A stretch of 64,000 bases of DNA from DATDIC01 sp963777625 (GTDB lineage: Bacteria > Pseudomonadota > Alphaproteobacteria > Acetobacterales > Acetobacteraceae): contig CAVZRO010000017.1 of the NCBI GenBank assembly GCA_963777625.1, positions 1 to 64,000 on the forward strand, written 5' to 3'. Positions 8,413 through 15,649 of this stretch are shown one piece after another. Below the pieces are notes generated by a model, which searched no databases, had not been told where the DNA came from, and saw only the letters and a program-made list of their open reading frames with translations. Numbering within the stretch: position 1 is the first letter of the stretch; every line of letters starts with the position of its first letter. Made by a program: the position numbers and the translations under genes.

Positions 8413-9231
8413 ATGCCAGCCAGCCAGCACGACAAAGCCACCCGCTTCCGCGCCCTGCATCAATCAACGTTTGTGATCGCCAATGCGTGGGACGCGGGCT
8501 CGGCACGGGTCCTCGCCGGGATCGGGTTTTCGGCGCTGGCCACCTCCAGCGGGGCGGCCGCGGGCACGCTTGGCCGGCGCGACGGCATGATGACCCGCGA
8601 GGAAGTGCTGGCGCATTGCCGGGCGATCGTCGAGGCCACCGATCTGCCGGTCTCGGCCGATCTGGAGAAATGCTTCGGCGATTCCCCTGAGGTTGCTGCC
8701 GAAACCATCCGTCTGGCCGGTGCGACCGGGCTGGTCGGCGGCTCCATCGAGGACTTCACCGGAGATGCCGCGAAACGGCTGTTCGACCCGAAGCATGCCG
8801 TCGAACGCGTCGCGGCGGCGGTGGAAGCGGCACGCAGTTTTCCGTTCCCGTTCACACTGACCGCGCGGACCGAGAATTTCCTGCGCGGCAATCCCGACCT
8901 GGACGACACGATCCGCCGGCTGAAGTCGTTCGAAGCCGCGGGCGCGGACGTGCTGATGGCGCCCGGCCTGCCCGATCTGGATGCGGTGCGCGCGGTGTGC
9001 AGCGCGCTGTCTCGTCCGTTCAACTTCATGGCCGGCATCAAGGGAAAATCGTTTACGGTCGCGGCGCTGGCGGAGGCCGGCGTGAAGCGCATCAGCCTGG
9101 CCAGCTCGTTGTATCGCGCGGCCATGACCGGGCTGCTGCAGGCGGCGCGCGAGGTGAAGGAGCACGGCACGCTGAACTACATCGACGGCACGGTCCCGAC
9201 ACCGGAACTCAATAAGTTCCTGGGCGGGTAA
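8413..9231 (+). CDS. Isocitrate lyase/phosphoenolpyruvate mutase family protein
   Basis: TIM-barrel enzyme of 272 residues from the PEP mutase/2-methylisocitrate lyase group, which make or break C-C or C-P bonds next to an oxaloacetate- or pyruvate-like group using Mg. Seen: NAWDAGSARVLAGIGF at 24-39 (substrate loop start), SADLEKCFG at 81-89 where D83/E85 match the metal-site D-x-E motif, and GSIEDF with the next acidic ligand. The gating-loop KKCGH signature of true isocitrate lyase is not seen, so it is more likely a carboxyphosphonoenolpyruvate mutase-like or oxaloacetate-hydrolase-like member. The ATG at 8413 follows the ribosome site CAGGAGGCCGCA. Confidence 0.85.
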   Translation: MPASQHDKATRFRALHQSTFVIANAWDAGSARVLAGIGFSALATSSGAAAGTLGRRDGMMTREEVLAHCRAIVEATDLPVSADLEKCFGDSPEVAAETIRLAGATGLVGGSIEDFTGDAAKRLFDPKHAVERVAAAVEAARSFPFPFTLTARTENFLRGNPDLDDTIRRLKSFEAAGADVLMAPGLPDLDAVRAVCSALSRPFNFMAGIKGKSFTVAALAEAGVKRISLASSLYRAAMTGLLQAAREVKEHGTLNYIDGTVPTPELNKFLGG

Positions 9232-9271
9232 TATTCGTTCCGTGGTTCCGAAGACCGCCGTCGAATATTAC
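9228..9271. promoter_or_regulatory. 10-bp inverted repeat spanning a stop codon
   Basis: GTAATATTCG at 9228-9237, overlapping the stop codon of the PEP-mutase-family gene, is exactly complementary to CGAATATTAC at 9262-9271. The arms are AT-rich in a GC-rich setting and end 14 bp before the glycerophosphodiesterase start. It could be an operator or a weak hairpin; no known factor is assigned. Confidence 0.4.
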
Positions 9272-9285
9272 GCAGAGACCGGGCT

Positions 9286-10134
9286 ATGAAGACGCTGATC
9301 GCTGAATTCGTGCGGCGTTACGGCTGGCCGGCACACGCCGCCGACCGCGCGCTTTGCATCGGTCATCGCGGCGCCAGTGCCCATGCCAACGAGAACACGC
9401 TGGACGCATTCCGGGTCGCCGCGCAGCTCCGGGCAGATATGTGGGAGCTGGACGCCCGCCTGTCCCGCGACAGGGTGGTCGTGGTCTGCCACAACGACAC
9501 AGTGACCGGCGCGGACGGTCGACGGATCGAGCTTGCCGAACACGATGCCGCTGAGATGGCCAGTGTTCCGCTCGCGCGAGGCGGCACGGTGCCGACGTTG
9601 CAGCAGGTGATCGATCTGGCTGTCGCAACCGGCTGCGGCCTGTACGTCGAGGTGAAGGAACGCGCCGCCGCGCTGCCCACAATGCGGCTTCTGTCAGCGA
9701 GCACCGTGCCGTTCGCGGCGATCGGGTCGTTCGACCACGACACGGTCCGCGACCTTGTGGCAGCCCGGCAGGAGCATTCGCGCTTTCCCGTTTCCGTCCT
9801 CGTTCGTATCGGCGAAGACCCACTTGCCGCCGCTGCCGATACCGGTGCCGAAATCGTCCATCTGTGCTGGGAGCAGGCGTCGGACTCACCGGACCGCCTC
9901 GTCACGCCCGATCTGATCGCGCGCGCGGCGCACCAACGGCTGCTGGTGATGATCTGGCACGAGGAACGCCGCGCCGTGCTCGATCGGCTGGTGGCGCTTC
10001 CGGTGATCGGTATTTGCACCGACAAGCCGGAGATGCTGAACCGTTACGCGCCACGCCCCGACCAGGGCACGGGGCAGGCAATGGGCGTGTCGCAAGCTAC
10101 CGCGCGCCAGGCCGGAGGTAGTGGGTCAGTTTGA
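9286..10134 (+). CDS. Glycerophosphodiester phosphodiesterase family protein
   Basis: GDPD-fold phosphodiesterase of 282 residues that would release an alcohol and glycerol-3-phosphate. Catalytic and metal residues: GHRGA (H27, R28), ENT (E36), WELDARLS (E54, D56) and VVCHND (H69). It lacks a clear signal peptide, so a cytoplasmic enzyme is likely. Its last five residues before the stop (GSGSV) are encoded by the end of a mobile cassette: without the insertion the frame would stop at GGATGA, two codons after the point of entry. The insertion therefore changed only the tail and probably left the enzyme functional. Confidence 0.88.
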   Translation: MKTLIAEFVRRYGWPAHAADRALCIGHRGASAHANENTLDAFRVAAQLRADMWELDARLSRDRVVVVCHNDTVTGADGRRIELAEHDAAEMASVPLARGGTVPTLQQVIDLAVATGCGLYVEVKERAAALPTMRLLSASTVPFAAIGSFDHDTVRDLVAARQEHSRFPVSVLVRIGEDPLAAAADTGAEIVHLCWEQASDSPDRLVTPDLIARAAHQRLLVMIWHEERRAVLDRLVALPVIGICTDKPEMLNRYAPRPDQGTGQAMGVSQATARQAGGSGSV

Positions 10135-10140
10135 ATTTCC
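10117..10140 (+). repeat. Left terminal inverted repeat of the cassette
   Basis: 24 bp starting GGTAGTGGGTCAG, exact complement of 11509-11532. It also supplies the last codons and the stop of the glycerophosphodiesterase gene. Confidence 0.9.
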
Positions 10141-10511
10141 ACTATCGTCCAAACCCCCGTCGAGATCGACATTTGTCGGCACCTCATAAGCGGACACGCA
10201 ACGCGAGCGTCTGATGGCCGACGTGGTGGGAAGCGGACCTTTCCACCGTGCGACCGAAACAATACGTGCGTGCTCTTGGCCGGCTCCTGCGTGTCTGGCC
10301 ACTTCACCAGTCTATCAGGTCCGAAAACGGCGAGAGTGATCGGCTTGGCCGGGGCATGGTGACGCATGCATCTGCGCCGCGAAGCCCCCTGTCGGGTACT
10401 CCTTACATGTAACGCCCTGTTGGACGCGGAGTCCTTCACGGCTTTTGGGGCCACGGGCAACTACTGTCATTCGATCTCCCCGGCGCGACCACAGCGTGGT
10501 TCGGCGTGCGC
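10141..10511. other. Non-coding left arm of the cassette
   Basis: About 370 bp between the left inverted repeat and the transporter start. No gene could be supported here on either strand. It presumably holds the transporter promoter; no convincing -35/-10 pair was picked out by eye. Confidence 0.5.
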
Positions 10512-11471
10512 ATGAGTAGCTCAGCGGTGATCTTGCCAGTAAAAAGCCCGCACATGTCGCTCGCGGAGTGGGCCATGCTGATCGGCCTGTCCGTGCTATG
10601 GGGCGGCTCGTTCTTGTTCAACGGCATCTTGGTCGTCGAGTTGCCACCGCTTACAATCGTGTTCAGCCGTGTTGCCATGGCATCGCTGATACTCATCGCG
10701 GTTGTCTACGGGACAGGACACAGCCTGCCCGGATCAATCCGTTTGTGGGCTGCCTTTTTTGCCATGGGGGCGCTCAACAACTTGATCCCCATGGCGCTTA
10801 TCATAGAAGCGCAGACACAGATCGCGGGCGGCCTCGCAGCCATAATCATGGCGACCACGCCGTTGTTCACGGCCGTGCTTGCCCACCTTCTGACCCGCGA
10901 CCCCCACGAGCGCCTTACTCGCAATCGGCTGATTGGCATTGTCATCGGACTGGTTGGGGTTGCCGTGATCATGGGGCCGGCCGCGTTTGAAGGTTTCGGC
11001 AGGAGTGTATTGGCGCAGGTCGCGGTTATCGGAGCGTCGATGTCCTACGGTTTTGCCAATATCTTTGGGCGCCGCCTTCGGGACGTTCCTTCCTTGGTGG
11101 CGGCTGCCGGGCAGGTCACGGCAACGGCGGTTATGATGCTGCCGATCGCGCTGATGTCGGATCGTCCTTGGAACTTGCCGGCGCCATCGGTCCAGACCTG
11201 GGCGGCCTTATGCGGTCTTGCCATACTCTGCACGGTTCTTGGCTATATCTTGTTCTTCGCAATTATCAGACGCGCCGGAGCAACGAACGTCTCGCTCGTG
11301 ACGCTGCTGATCCCGGTCAGTGCCATCGTATTCGGAAGCACGATCCTGGGTGAGCATCTGGAGCCGCAGCATTTTGCGGGAATGGCGCTCATTCTGGCCG
11401 GTCTGATTTGCGCGGATGGACGGCTGGTCAGATCCCTCGCGGTGAAGCGTCGAGGATCTGCGACGACCTGA
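10512..11471 (+). CDS. DMT-superfamily (EamA) transporter, cassette passenger gene
   Basis: Inner-membrane permease of 319 residues with two EamA repeats and about ten hydrophobic helices; family members export amino acids or other metabolites. Helix 1 opens with WAMLIGLSVLWGGSFLFNG, the usual EamA start, and the second repeat begins near GASMSYGFANIFGRRL. The start is the ATG at 10512; an in-frame GTG two codons earlier and an ATG at 10554 are alternatives. It is the sole passenger of a transposase-less element, ends 37 bp before that element's right inverted repeat, and reads as somewhat less GC-biased than its neighbours, consistent with recent arrival. Substrate unknown. Confidence 0.9.
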   Translation: MSSSAVILPVKSPHMSLAEWAMLIGLSVLWGGSFLFNGILVVELPPLTIVFSRVAMASLILIAVVYGTGHSLPGSIRLWAAFFAMGALNNLIPMALIIEAQTQIAGGLAAIIMATTPLFTAVLAHLLTRDPHERLTRNRLIGIVIGLVGVAVIMGPAAFEGFGRSVLAQVAVIGASMSYGFANIFGRRLRDVPSLVAAAGQVTATAVMMLPIALMSDRPWNLPAPSVQTWAALCGLAILCTVLGYILFFAIIRRAGATNVSLVTLLIPVSAIVFGSTILGEHLEPQHFAGMALILAGLICADGRLVRSLAVKRRGSATT

Positions 11472-11508
11472 TCTGTGCCAGCGCAGATGTCCGCATGGGG
11501 TCAATGGC

Positions 11509-11532
11509 GGAAATTCAAACTGACCCACTACC
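11509..11532 (-). repeat. Right terminal inverted repeat of the cassette
   Basis: 24-bp exact complement of 10117-10140, followed at once by the second copy of the AGGCCGGA target duplication. Confidence 0.9.
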
Positions 11533-11583
11533 AGGCCGGATGATCACTTGACTACGGCGCACCGCTTCCAGCTATTCTCACGC

Positions 11584-12123
11584 ATGCCAGCCCGTCTATC
11601 GCGCACCGAATACCGGAGCTGGGTGGAAGCCCAGCCCAAGGGCCGGTTCGAACGAGCCGGCGGCGAGCCGGTCGCCATGGCGCCCGAGCGCTGGGTCCAT
11701 GCGCGCCTGAAGGCCCGCATCTGGCAGGCTTTCGATCGCGAAATTCGCGCGGCTGGCCTCCGCTGTGAGGCCGCGCCCGATGGAATGACAGTGGAGATCG
11801 ACGACGACACCGATTACGAGCCCGACGCGCTGATCAATTGCGGTGACCCGATCCCCAATGACGCGATCGCGGCGCCCAACCCGGTCGTCATCGTCGAGGT
11901 TCTGTCACCGAGTACCCAGAGCATCGACGCCGGCGGCAAGCTGGCTGACTATTTCCGGCTTGCATCCGTCCAGCACTACCTGCTGGTTCGCCCGCTGCGG
12001 CGCGAGATCATCCATCATCGCCGCGCCGGTGATCGCATCGAAACCATGGTGGTCGGCGAGGGCTACGTGGAGCTCGATCCGCCGGGGGTCCATCTGAGCC
12101 TCGATGAGGTGTACGGTACCTGA
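11584..12123 (+). CDS. Uma2-family (DUF820) putative endonuclease, copy 1
   Basis: Protein of 179 residues of the Uma2/DUF820 family, predicted PD-(D/E)XK nucleases of unknown biological role that are often multi-copy. Core residues: Asp in DTDYEPDALI, Glu in VVIVEVLSPST and Lys in DAGGKLADYF. The ATG at 11584 is chosen because the family begins with a 'LS--EY--WVEAQPKGRFE' helix right at the N-terminus; a TTG 12 codons upstream is possible. It is the first of two tandem copies and lies just downstream of the mobile cassette. It differs from copy 2 at scattered residues (WVHARLK against SIHARLK). Confidence 0.88.
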   Translation: MPARLSRTEYRSWVEAQPKGRFERAGGEPVAMAPERWVHARLKARIWQAFDREIRAAGLRCEAAPDGMTVEIDDDTDYEPDALINCGDPIPNDAIAAPNPVVIVEVLSPSTQSIDAGGKLADYFRLASVQHYLLVRPLRREIIHHRRAGDRIETMVVGEGYVELDPPGVHLSLDEVYGT

Positions 12124-12202
12124 AAGGGCCCGCTTGCGTCCGCCGCGCGCCAGGCCCGATCATCGCTTGACTACAGCGCACCGCCCCCAGCTATTCTCAC
12201 GC

Positions 12203-12742
12203 ATGACAGCCCGTCTATCGCGCACCGAATACCGGAGCTGGGTGGAAGCCCAGCCCAAGGGCCGGTTCGAACGAGCCGGCGGCGAGCCGGTCGCCATGGC
12301 GCCCGAGCGTTCGATCCACGCGCGGCTCAAGGCGCGCATCTGGCAGGCTTTCGATCGGGAACTCCGGGCCGCCAAGCTCCCCTGCGAAGCGTTCCCCGAT
12401 GGCATGACCGTCGAGATCGACGACGACACCGATTACGAGCCCGACGCGCTGATCAATTGCGGTGACCCGATCCCCAATGAGGCGATCGCGGCGCCTAACC
12501 CGGTCGTCATCGTCGAAGTTCTGTCACCGAGTACCCAGAGCATCGACGCCGGCGGCAAGCTGGCTGACTATTTCCGTCTTGCATCCGTTCAGCACTACCT
12601 GCTGGTTCGCCCGCTGCGGCGCGAGATCATCCATCATCGCCGCGCCGGTGATCGCATCGAAACCATGGTGGTCGGCGAGGGCTACGTGGAGCTCGATCCG
12701 CCGGGGATCCGGCTGAGCCTGGAGGAGGTGTACGGTATCTGA
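12203..12742 (+). CDS. Uma2-family (DUF820) putative endonuclease, copy 2
   Basis: Second tandem copy, also 179 residues, with the same catalytic pattern (EPDALI, VVIVEVLSPST, GGKLADYF). Changes are concentrated in the first half (KLPCEAFPDGM against GLRCEAAPDGM), while the second half is almost identical, which looks like gene conversion or a recent duplication with a divergent block. It ends 45 bp before mazG. Confidence 0.88.
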   Translation: MTARLSRTEYRSWVEAQPKGRFERAGGEPVAMAPERSIHARLKARIWQAFDRELRAAKLPCEAFPDGMTVEIDDDTDYEPDALINCGDPIPNEAIAAPNPVVIVEVLSPSTQSIDAGGKLADYFRLASVQHYLLVRPLRREIIHHRRAGDRIETMVVGEGYVELDPPGIRLSLEEVYGI

Positions 12743-12787
12743 AACGGCGCGCTTGCGTCCGCCTTCACCTGCCTCTATCGCGCAGGC

Positions 12788-13609
12788 ATGACCGAGACCC
12801 GATCACCCGAGGCGGAGCTTCGCCGGCTGCTCGACATCATGGCGGCGCTGCGCCATCCGGCGACCGGCTGTCCGTGGGACCGCGAGCAGCACTTCGCCAC
12901 CATCGCACCCTACACGATCGAGGAAGCCTACGAAGTCGCCGACGCCATCGCCCGGCAAGACTTCGACGCGCTGCCCGACGAGCTCGGCGACCTGCTGTTC
13001 CAGGTCGTCTATCACGCCCGCATGGCGGAAGAAGAAGGCCGCTTCGGCTTCGCCGACGTGGTGCGCGCCATCGCCGACAAGATGGTGCGGCGCCATCCGC
13101 ACGTGTTCGGCGACGCCGCGATGCGCAGCGCCACCGCGCAGTCGCACGCGTGGGAAGCGCAGAAATCCGCCGAACGCGCGGCGCGGGCGGAGGGCGACAC
13201 GCTGGCCGGCGTACCGAACGCGCTCCCGGCTCTCACACGTGCCGCCAAGCTGACCGCGCGCGCCGCCCGCGTCGGCTTCGACTGGCCGGACGCCGATGCC
13301 GTGCTGGACAAACTGGACGAGGAAACCGCCGAGCTGCGCGCTGAACTTCCCGCCGCCGACCCGGAGCGGCTGGCCGACGAGGTGGGCGACCTGTTATTCG
13401 TGCTTGCCAACCTCGCTCGCAAACTGTCGCTGGACCCCGAGGAATGCCTGCGCCAGGCCAACCGCAAGTTCGTGCGGCGCTTCACGGCGATGGAACAGCG
13501 AGCTGGCGCCGCGGGAAACACACTCAGCGAGATGTCGCTCGAAGACCTGGAAGCAGCATGGCAAGCGGTGAAACGAGCCCAGCGAACGAGCCCGAGTGGC
13601 GGCGGCTGA
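12788..13609 (+). CDS. mazG: Nucleoside triphosphate pyrophosphohydrolase MazG
   Basis: Cytoplasmic house-cleaning enzyme of 273 residues that hydrolyses (d)NTPs to monophosphate and pyrophosphate. It carries the two tandem MazG domains of the long form: N-terminal CPWDREQ at 28-34, then the Mg-binding pattern EEAYEVADAI and DELGDLL (E46/E49, E65/D68), and a second set EETAELRAEL and LADEVGDLLF in the C-terminal half. The middle segment HPHVFGD is also typical. The start is an ATG at 12788. The last 52 bp overlap the next gene, pointing to translational coupling. Confidence 0.95.
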   Translation: MTETRSPEAELRRLLDIMAALRHPATGCPWDREQHFATIAPYTIEEAYEVADAIARQDFDALPDELGDLLFQVVYHARMAEEEGRFGFADVVRAIADKMVRRHPHVFGDAAMRSATAQSHAWEAQKSAERAARAEGDTLAGVPNALPALTRAAKLTARAARVGFDWPDADAVLDKLDEETAELRAELPAADPERLADEVGDLLFVLANLARKLSLDPEECLRQANRKFVRRFTAMEQRAGAAGNTLSEMSLEDLEAAWQAVKRAQRTSPSGGG

Positions 13610-14406
13610 ACCGCGCCAACTGGGACGAACGTGCGGCCATACATCTCGGACCGCGCGGCTACGACCTGATGCATCTGCGCGCCGGTCGCGGCCGGCTGCC
13701 GATCGTCGAGGCGGAACTGGGAGCGGTGGCAGGACTGCGGGTGCTGCATTTGCAATGCCATATCGGCACCGACTCGCTGGCGCTGGCGCAGCGGGGCGCG
13801 GAGGTGGTCGGTGTGGATTTCTCTGCCGCGGCGATCACGGCGGCGCGCGATCTGGCAGGTGAATTGGGCCTGGCTGATCGTGCCCGGTTCGTCCTGGCGG
13901 ACGTGTATGACGCGCCGCGCGCAATCGCGGAACCGGCCGGCTTCGACCGCGTGTTCGTATCGTGGGGAACCATCTGCTGGCTGCCGGAGGTAAGCGCCTG
14001 GGCGAACATCGTGGCGCATTTCCTGAAGCCGGGAGGATGGTTCTATTTCGCCGAAGGCCACCCGGCGGCCCTGGTGTTCGATGACCGGAGCGGAACTCCG
14101 GGCGGCAAACCCGGCTTCGACCTGCCGTATTTCGCCGCGCAACCGTTGATGGAGGCCGATCCGCGCGACTATTCCGACCCGGAGGCGCGGCTGGTCAACG
14201 CCACCACGCATCAGTGGCTGCACCCGGTCGCGGACGTGGTCACGGCGGTGATCCAGGCGGGCCTGCGTCTGGACTGGCTGCACGAGCACGACGCCGTCGT
14301 GTGGCGCATGTTCGATTGCCTGGTTGAAGGTTCCGACGGGCTGTTCCGCTGGCCGGACAAGCCGTGGCTCCCCCTCGCCTATTCGCTGCGTGCGACGCGG
14401 GAGTGA
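13558..14406 (+). CDS. Class I SAM-dependent methyltransferase
   Basis: Methyltransferase of 282 residues. The SAM-binding motif I is LRVLHLQCHIGTDSLALA, followed by the acidic end of strand 2 (EVVGVDFS) and motif II/III regions FVLADVYD and DRVFVSWGTICWLP. The N-terminal RRLNRANWDERAAIHL helix is common in this uncharacterised family. The ATG at 13558 lies inside the mazG reading frame, giving a 52-bp overlap, and is the start that best fits the family length. Acceptor substrate unknown. It converges with the retropepsin gene, 39 bp apart. Confidence 0.87.
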   Translation: MASGETSPANEPEWRRLNRANWDERAAIHLGPRGYDLMHLRAGRGRLPIVEAELGAVAGLRVLHLQCHIGTDSLALAQRGAEVVGVDFSAAAITAARDLAGELGLADRARFVLADVYDAPRAIAEPAGFDRVFVSWGTICWLPEVSAWANIVAHFLKPGGWFYFAEGHPAALVFDDRSGTPGGKPGFDLPYFAAQPLMEADPRDYSDPEARLVNATTHQWLHPVADVVTAVIQAGLRLDWLHEHDAVVWRMFDCLVEGSDGLFRWPDKPWLPLAYSLRATRE

Positions 14407-14445
14407 TATCGGCGGCCCGAAGGGCCACGGCGCGGCCGCCTCAAT

Positions 14446-15363
14446 TCATTTACCGATGAACACCTGCATGGTTGCATACGACAGCCATATCTCGTGCGAC
14501 TGCATCCAATCCAGGCCGAGCAGCATATCGACCGTAGGCGCCACCTGCACCGGCGCGACCAGCAGCACCGGGGCCGCCTCCGTCTCAATGCCCACCTGCA
14601 TCGTTGCGAACCGGTGCGCCTGCACCGCCACGCGGTTGCGGCCAATCCCGCGAGCGATCCCGGCTTGATCGCCGGCGAGTCGCTCGGGCGTGAGGCCCAG
14701 TCGGGCCATTCCGGGGGCAGTGATCAATGTCCGGCTCGCGCCGGTATCGAGCATTGCCCGCAGCGGTCGGCCATCCACCTGCACGGGAATGACCAGAGCC
14801 TGGCGATACGCCGGTAATGTCGCCACGGTGGAATACGGCGTCCGCCAAGGCAGAAACCGGCCGCTGCACCCTGTCACCTGGTAAAGAGTGAGCCGGCGTC
14901 CCGGCACGTCGATGAGTATGTCGAACGCAGCCAGGAAATCCCGCCCGAGCAGCCCATCGACCGGCTGTCCGCCGACCCGGCCAATCGGCAATTGACCGAC
15001 CGCGAGGCTGGCGTCGTGGAAAATCGTCGGATGTCGCAACGACACTCCGCCCAGCTCGAATGACTGCGGCGCGGCATTCTGGTGCCGTTCCAGCCCGCCG
15101 ATCCCCATCAGCGTGGTACCCACCCACCGGTCCAACGCGAGCCCGAGCCGCCGCACCGCACCCGGCGTGACCATCGACCGCTCCGCCCCGGTGTCCAGGA
15201 TCAGCCGCGCGGGCTGGCCGTTCAGCGACGCGGTCACGAGCACGTGACCGCCGAGCGGGTCCAGCGGCACGCTGGCGCGGGCGGCCACTTCGCAGGCGAT
15301 GGCCGTGCTGCCGCCAAGCAACAATGAAAGCAGCAGCAGAATTCTAGGCAATATCACTGACAC
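14446..15363 (-). CDS. Secreted retropepsin-like aspartic protease with two active-site halves
   Basis: Protein of 305 residues with an N-terminal signal peptide (hydrophobic ILLLLSLLLGGSTAIA) and two retropepsin-like halves. Each half has a D-T-G motif: LILDTGAERS (D57) and AMLDTGASRT (D206), and each ends with a DG/M-LLG-D motif (DGLLGRDF near 136, DMLLGLDW near 283). Retroviral-type proteases use two such halves to build one active site, usually as a homodimer; here both are in one chain, so it could work as a monomer. Start is a GTG at 15363. Expected location is the periplasm. Known bacterial relatives are poorly characterised. Confidence 0.82.
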   Translation of the reverse strand: MSVILPRILLLLSLLLGGSTAIACEVAARASVPLDPLGGHVLVTASLNGQPARLILDTGAERSMVTPGAVRRLGLALDRWVGTTLMGIGGLERHQNAAPQSFELGGVSLRHPTIFHDASLAVGQLPIGRVGGQPVDGLLGRDFLAAFDILIDVPGRRLTLYQVTGCSGRFLPWRTPYSTVATLPAYRQALVIPVQVDGRPLRAMLDTGASRTLITAPGMARLGLTPERLAGDQAGIARGIGRNRVAVQAHRFATMQVGIETEAAPVLLVAPVQVAPTVDMLLGLDWMQSHEIWLSYATMQVFIGK

Positions 15364-15384
15364 CAGGAACGATCCGCTTTCCAG

Positions 15385-15500
15385 CTAGCGCCAACCCGCG
15401 CGGACGAAGACTGTATATCCATCCAGGCGAGAGCCCACGAATTTCCGAGGGTTTGGCTGGATTCCCGCTTTTCGCGGGAATGACGAACGACGCACGACCT
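15385..15500 (-). repeat. Dispersed hairpin repeat R2, inverted copy
   Basis: Contains CAACCCGCGCGGACGAAG, a stretch ending in CGAATTTCCGAGGGTTTGGC and the hairpin TTCCCGCTTTTCGCGGGAA followed by TGACG. The same building blocks occur in the opposite order at 24.8-25.0 kb and, in part, at 35.2 kb. It fills the gap between the divergent retropepsin and HyuB genes. Confidence 0.6.
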
Positions 15501-15649
15501 GTGCATCGCCATGCTGCTGCGCGACGTGGCGGCTGAATTTGCCGCCGAGGCCGATGTCGAGGAGCACGCCGGGCGGCGCCGCGCCTGAGGCATGGCAGGC
15601 TTCCCCCGGCCGCCGCGATTTGCCACGATCGCTCGAGCCGGGGGACCCA

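Larger units (their letters stand above)
10117..11532 (+). mobile_element. Transposase-less mobile cassette with IS21-like ends carrying a DMT transporter
   Basis: The element is bounded by a perfect 24-bp inverted repeat (10117-10140 against 11509-11532; outer part GGTAGTGGGTCAGTTTG) and flanked by an 8-bp direct repeat AGGCCGGA at 10109-10116 and 11533-11540, the mark of transposition. The only gene inside is a DMT-family transporter; no transposase can be read in any frame of the 1,416 bp. The end sequence resembles IS21-family ends (from memory). A second line of evidence is the empty site: the paralogous copy upstream of the second Uma2 gene reads CGCGCGCCAGGCCCGATCAT without the insert. 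This fits the 'mobile insertion cassette' class, moved by a transposase supplied elsewhere. Confidence 0.85.
11533..12742 (+). repeat. Tandem duplication of a Uma2 gene unit (about 0.6 kb each)
   Basis: Unit 1 (about 11533-12145) and unit 2 (about 12146-12742) are near-identical over the leader, the whole Uma2 reading frame and the sequence after the stop (CGCTTGCGTCCGCC follows both). The leader of unit 2 still contains the joined form of the site that the cassette interrupts in unit 1, so unit 2 preserves the pre-insertion state. Confidence 0.85.

Noticed and set aside
7561..9231. Apparent SDR/PEP-mutase fusion protein of 556 residues
   Set aside because: The SDR C-terminus is found in the other frame with its own stop at 8326, and the second gene has its own ribosome site and ATG; the fusion is a product of one extra base.
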